A stretch of DNA of 64,000 bases from Pseudomonas sp. QS1027. Lineage in GTDB: Bacteria; Pseudomonadota; Gammaproteobacteria; Pseudomonadales; Pseudomonadaceae. Both the position numbers and the translations under genes were made by a program. The notes below the pieces were generated by a model that did no database searches, was not told the DNA's origin, and saw nothing but the letters and a program-made list of their open reading frames with translations. Position 1 is the first letter of the stretch, and each line of letters opens with the position of its first letter. The stretch is from NCBI RefSeq assembly GCF_002814235.1, contig NZ_PHSU01000006.1, positions 1 to 64,000 on the forward strand. The letters run 5' to 3'. Below, in pieces: positions 61,689-64,000 of this stretch.

Positions 61689-62809
61689 ATCGTCACTTTG
61701 CACAACCTCAAACCTCCTGGATAAAGGTCTGCCTTGTCGCTTTGCTATTGAGTGGCTGCTCTCGTACGGAGTCGGTTGAGCCCTCCGTCACGCGCGCCGT
61801 CAAGGTTGAGACTGCAAGGAAGATGTCGGGTACGGCTGAGCGCTTTACCGGCATTGTCCGGCAACGTCAGCGTGCCAGTCTGGCTTTCGAGTCCGCAGGG
61901 CGATTGGATACGTTGCGTGTTGACGTTGGGGATACGGTTCGACAAGGACAAGTACTGGCCACGCTCGACCCCCAGGCTTTACGACTGCGTCTAGAGCAGG
62001 CCAGAGCCAGCCTCAGTTCGAGCCAGGCGCAGGCGGTCGAGCGCGAAGGCAATTATCGGCGCCAACAGCGTTTGTATACCGCTGGCAGTGTCGCGCAAAG
62101 CGTTGTCGAGTCTGCCGCGGCGGCTTATGAGCAGGCACAGGCAGGACAACGTCGAGCCGTCTCGGATCTGGCATTGGCGCAGCGTGAGGTTGAACGTGGG
62201 CAATTGGTCGCGCCTTTTAGTGGACGCATCGTTGCGCGCCTGGCGGATCGTTATGCGCAGCTGACCCCAGGCAAGGTGGTGCTTGAGCTGGAGTCAACCG
62301 ATGACCGGCAGGTGGTAGCGGCCGTGCCCGCCGTGCAAGCCCAAGGGATGAAGCCTGGGGATGTGGCAGTGGCCTACACCGCCGCGCAACCCTCGACGCC
62401 CTTGGACCTGGTGCTCGAAGGCGTTTCGCCCAGAGCGGAAAACGGACTGTTGCAAACCTGCATTTTTCGTCTGCGCAGTTCGTCAGTCGCACTGTCCAGT
62501 GGCTTGGCCGTCCTGGTCCAGTTGCACGCGGATGCTCCCCGAGGTCTCTCCATTGCGGTGTCGGCGTTGTCGATGGGGCTGACCAGTTCCAACGCTCAAG
62601 TCTTCGTTTACCAGCCAACTGCTACGAACATAACCCTGGGCAGCGTAACGACCAGGAGTGTGTCAATCACGGGCGTTGAGCAAGGTCGTGCGCTGATCGA
62701 CAGCGGACTGGCTGACGGCGAGCAGGTGGTTACCGCTGGTGTCGCTTTCCTGTCCAACGGTCAGGCAGTGAGCCTGTATCAACCTTCTACTCGGCTGGCG
62801 CACAACTAA
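61685..62809 (+). CDS. RND efflux periplasmic adaptor (membrane fusion protein)
   Basis: This 374-residue lipoprotein has lipobox LSGC (Cys25), a lipoyl/barrel-sandwich half (FESAGRLDTLRVDVGDTVRQ), a hairpin coiled coil (about 95-165), the second lipoyl half (ERGQLVAPFSGRIVARLADR) and a membrane-proximal domain. It links the pump to the outer-membrane channel. It is coupled to the channel gene and followed after 3 bases by the pump gene. Confidence 0.9.
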   Translation: MNRHFAQPQTSWIKVCLVALLLSGCSRTESVEPSVTRAVKVETARKMSGTAERFTGIVRQRQRASLAFESAGRLDTLRVDVGDTVRQGQVLATLDPQALRLRLEQARASLSSSQAQAVEREGNYRRQQRLYTAGSVAQSVVESAAAAYEQAQAGQRRAVSDLALAQREVERGQLVAPFSGRIVARLADRYAQLTPGKVVLELESTDDRQVVAAVPAVQAQGMKPGDVAVAYTAAQPSTPLDLVLEGVSPRAENGLLQTCIFRLRSSSVALSSGLAVLVQLHADAPRGLSIAVSALSMGLTSSNAQVFVYQPTATNITLGSVTTRSVSITGVEQGRALIDSGLADGEQVVTAGVAFLSNGQAVSLYQPSTRLAHN

Positions 62810-62812
62810 ATC

Positions 62813-64000
62813 ATGAACCTTACACACAGTGCGATGGGCGCCAGTCGCTTGACCTTGTTTGCCGCCTGTCTGGTGCTGGTAGCCGGCGTCCTGACGTTCT
62901 TGAGCTTCCCTTCTCAGGAAGAGCCATCGGTGACGATCCGTGACGCACTGGTCAGCATGGCTTTCCCGGGGTTGCCGGCTGAGCGCGCCGAAGAGCTTTT
63001 GGCAAAACCGATGGAGGAAAAGCTGCGGGAGCTGCCTGAGATCAAGAACCTGATCACCACTGTGCGTCCGGGCAGCGTGATCATTCAGATCACCGCCTAT
63101 GACGAGGTCAAGGACCTGGGCGTTTTATGGCAGCGGGTCAGGGCCAAAGCGGCGGAAGCAGGAGCAGGTTTTCCGCCCGGTACCCAGGGGCCATTCGTGG
63201 ACGATGAGTTTGGGCAGGTAGCAGTGGCCTCGATCGCCGTTACCGCTCCCGGATTTGCCATGAATGAAATGCGCGGGCCGATCAAACGCTTGCGCAACCA
63301 GCTGTACGCATTGCCGGGTGTGGATCAGATCTCTCTCTACGGTTTGCAAGACGAGCGGCTCTATCTGGATTTTGATCGCCAGCACATGGCTGGCTTTGGC
63401 CTCTCGGTTCAACAATTGCTGCAACAACTTCAGCGCCAGAATGTGATTGTGTCGTCAGGGAGCCCCGTACTGGGTGACCAGAAGACCACGGTCACGGTGA
63501 CAGGCGAGGTGCTCTCGGCTGCTCAGTTGGGTCAGTTGCCGATTCGGCTGGAGAGGGGCGAATCCGTGGCACTGGATACGTTGGCCACAATTTCGGTGGC
63601 ACCCGACGAGCAGCCGGACAGTGCGGCGGTGTATCAGGCACAAAACGCGGTGGTGCTGGCTGTTTCAATGAAGGCCGGGCTCAATATCCAGGTTTTCGGG
63701 CAGACCTTGCGCGAGCGCCTGTCCCAACTGGAGCAACAGTTGCCGCTGGGATTTTCGTTGCATGTGGTCACCTTCCAGGCCGATGTCGTGCATCACGAAA
63801 TGGCCAAGATGCAACACGTGATGATGGAAACCGTGGTGATCGTCATGGCCGTGGTCATGCTGTTCCTAGGTTGGCGGACCGGGTTGGTGGTGGGGGTGAT
63901 CGTGCCGCTGACCATTTTGGGAACCCTGATCGTGATGCGAGCCCTGGGCGTGGAGTTACAGACGGTTTCGATCGCCGCGATCATCCTGGCATTGGGTTTG
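62813..64000 (+). CDS. RND efflux pump, 5' part (runs off the window)
   Basis: The visible 396 codons give TM1 (about 11-31), the pore-domain start (PSVTIRDALVSMAFPGLPAE, ELLAKPMEEKLRELPEIKNL), the porter subdomains (VDQISLYGLQDERLYLDFDR) and TM2-TM3 (VVIVMAVVMLFLGWRTGLVV). It belongs to the HAE/hydrophobe-amphiphile type inner-membrane proton antiporters. The ATG follows the adaptor stop by 3 bases. The substrate cannot be judged. The C-terminal two-thirds lie beyond the window. Confidence 0.9.
   Translation, partial: MNLTHSAMGASRLTLFAACLVLVAGVLTFLSFPSQEEPSVTIRDALVSMAFPGLPAERAEELLAKPMEEKLRELPEIKNLITTVRPGSVIIQITAYDEVKDLGVLWQRVRAKAAEAGAGFPPGTQGPFVDDEFGQVAVASIAVTAPGFAMNEMRGPIKRLRNQLYALPGVDQISLYGLQDERLYLDFDRQHMAGFGLSVQQLLQQLQRQNVIVSSGSPVLGDQKTTVTVTGEVLSAAQLGQLPIRLERGESVALDTLATISVAPDEQPDSAAVYQAQNAVVLAVSMKAGLNIQVFGQTLRERLSQLEQQLPLGFSLHVVTFQADVVHHEMAKMQHVMMETVVIVMAVVMLFLGWRTGLVVGVIVPLTILGTLIVMRALGVELQTVSIAAIILALGL

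Noticed and set aside
60789..61703. Open frame of 304 codons antisense to the outer-membrane factor gene
   Set aside because: It overlaps a coupled operon gene with clear lipobox and barrel motifs; no independent support.
1..64000. tRNA, rRNA, CRISPR arrays, insertion sequences and integrase genes
   Set aside because: I looked for cloverleaf-like segments, regularly spaced repeats, transposase motifs and terminal inverted repeats and found none that I could support.

Overview
This window looks like chromosome of a fluorescent-type Pseudomonas. The grounds are a 629-residue PctA-like chemoreceptor, a complete liv/bra branched-chain amino acid ABC operon with a PucR-type regulator beside it, OruR-like AraC regulators, and strong GGAG-type ribosome binding sites in front of most genes. 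No rRNA, tRNA, CRISPR array, transposase or integrase was seen. Family calls come from reading motifs by eye; no database search was run.

Layout. (1) 1-2721 is a decayed accessory margin: three small minus-strand reading frames each preceded by a hairpin, an orphan ParE-like toxin with no antitoxin, and a broken LysR regulator. (2) 2722-6579 holds a GABA permease and an amino-acid chemoreceptor, both on the minus strand, followed by 1.2 kb without a convincing gene. (3) 7786-32153 is an amino-acid / omega-amino-acid catabolic island: two near-duplicate HAD hydrolases, a DMT exporter, LivJHMGF, PucR, an FAD plus Fe-S 2-hydroxyacid dehydrogenase, a small tRNA-binding-domain protein, GabT, an Lrp regulator, a D-2-hydroxyacid dehydrogenase, a DadA-like oxidase, a tautomerase, a class III aminotransferase homologue that has lost its catalytic lysine, GabD, an intact class III aminotransferase, a truncated glutamate-5-kinase-like protein and an orphan solute-binding protein.

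(4) 32485-55927 is a second, more unusual catabolic region. Block A (33758-39385, plus strand, with an AraC gene at each end) has a flavin monooxygenase, SDR, Mpo1-like protein, aldehyde dehydrogenase and TorF-type porin. Block B has a minus-strand run (PLP D-threonine-aldolase-like enzyme, aldehyde dehydrogenase, MFS carrier), an SDR, a TetR regulator, and a tightly packed plus-strand operon (DUF2147, second TorF-type porin, FGGY kinase, class II aldolase, HemL-like aminotransferase, a class II aldolase homologue without its metal histidines, an MFS-SDR fusion protein and another aldehyde dehydrogenase). The gene content suggests uptake and breakdown of an amphipathic amino-alcohol or hydroxy compound to aldehydes and acids. 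A long-chain amino alcohol such as a sphingoid base is one reading, but the substrate is unproven.

(5) 56035-57693 is a lone GH28 polygalacturonase. (6) 58206-64000 is a two-component system divergent from an RND efflux operon (outer membrane factor, adaptor, pump); the pump gene runs off the window.

A recurring theme is homologues that keep the fold signature but lose catalytic residues while sitting beside an intact relative or pathway partner: the aminotransferase at 26089, the kinase-like protein at 30467 and the aldolase-like protein at 51864.
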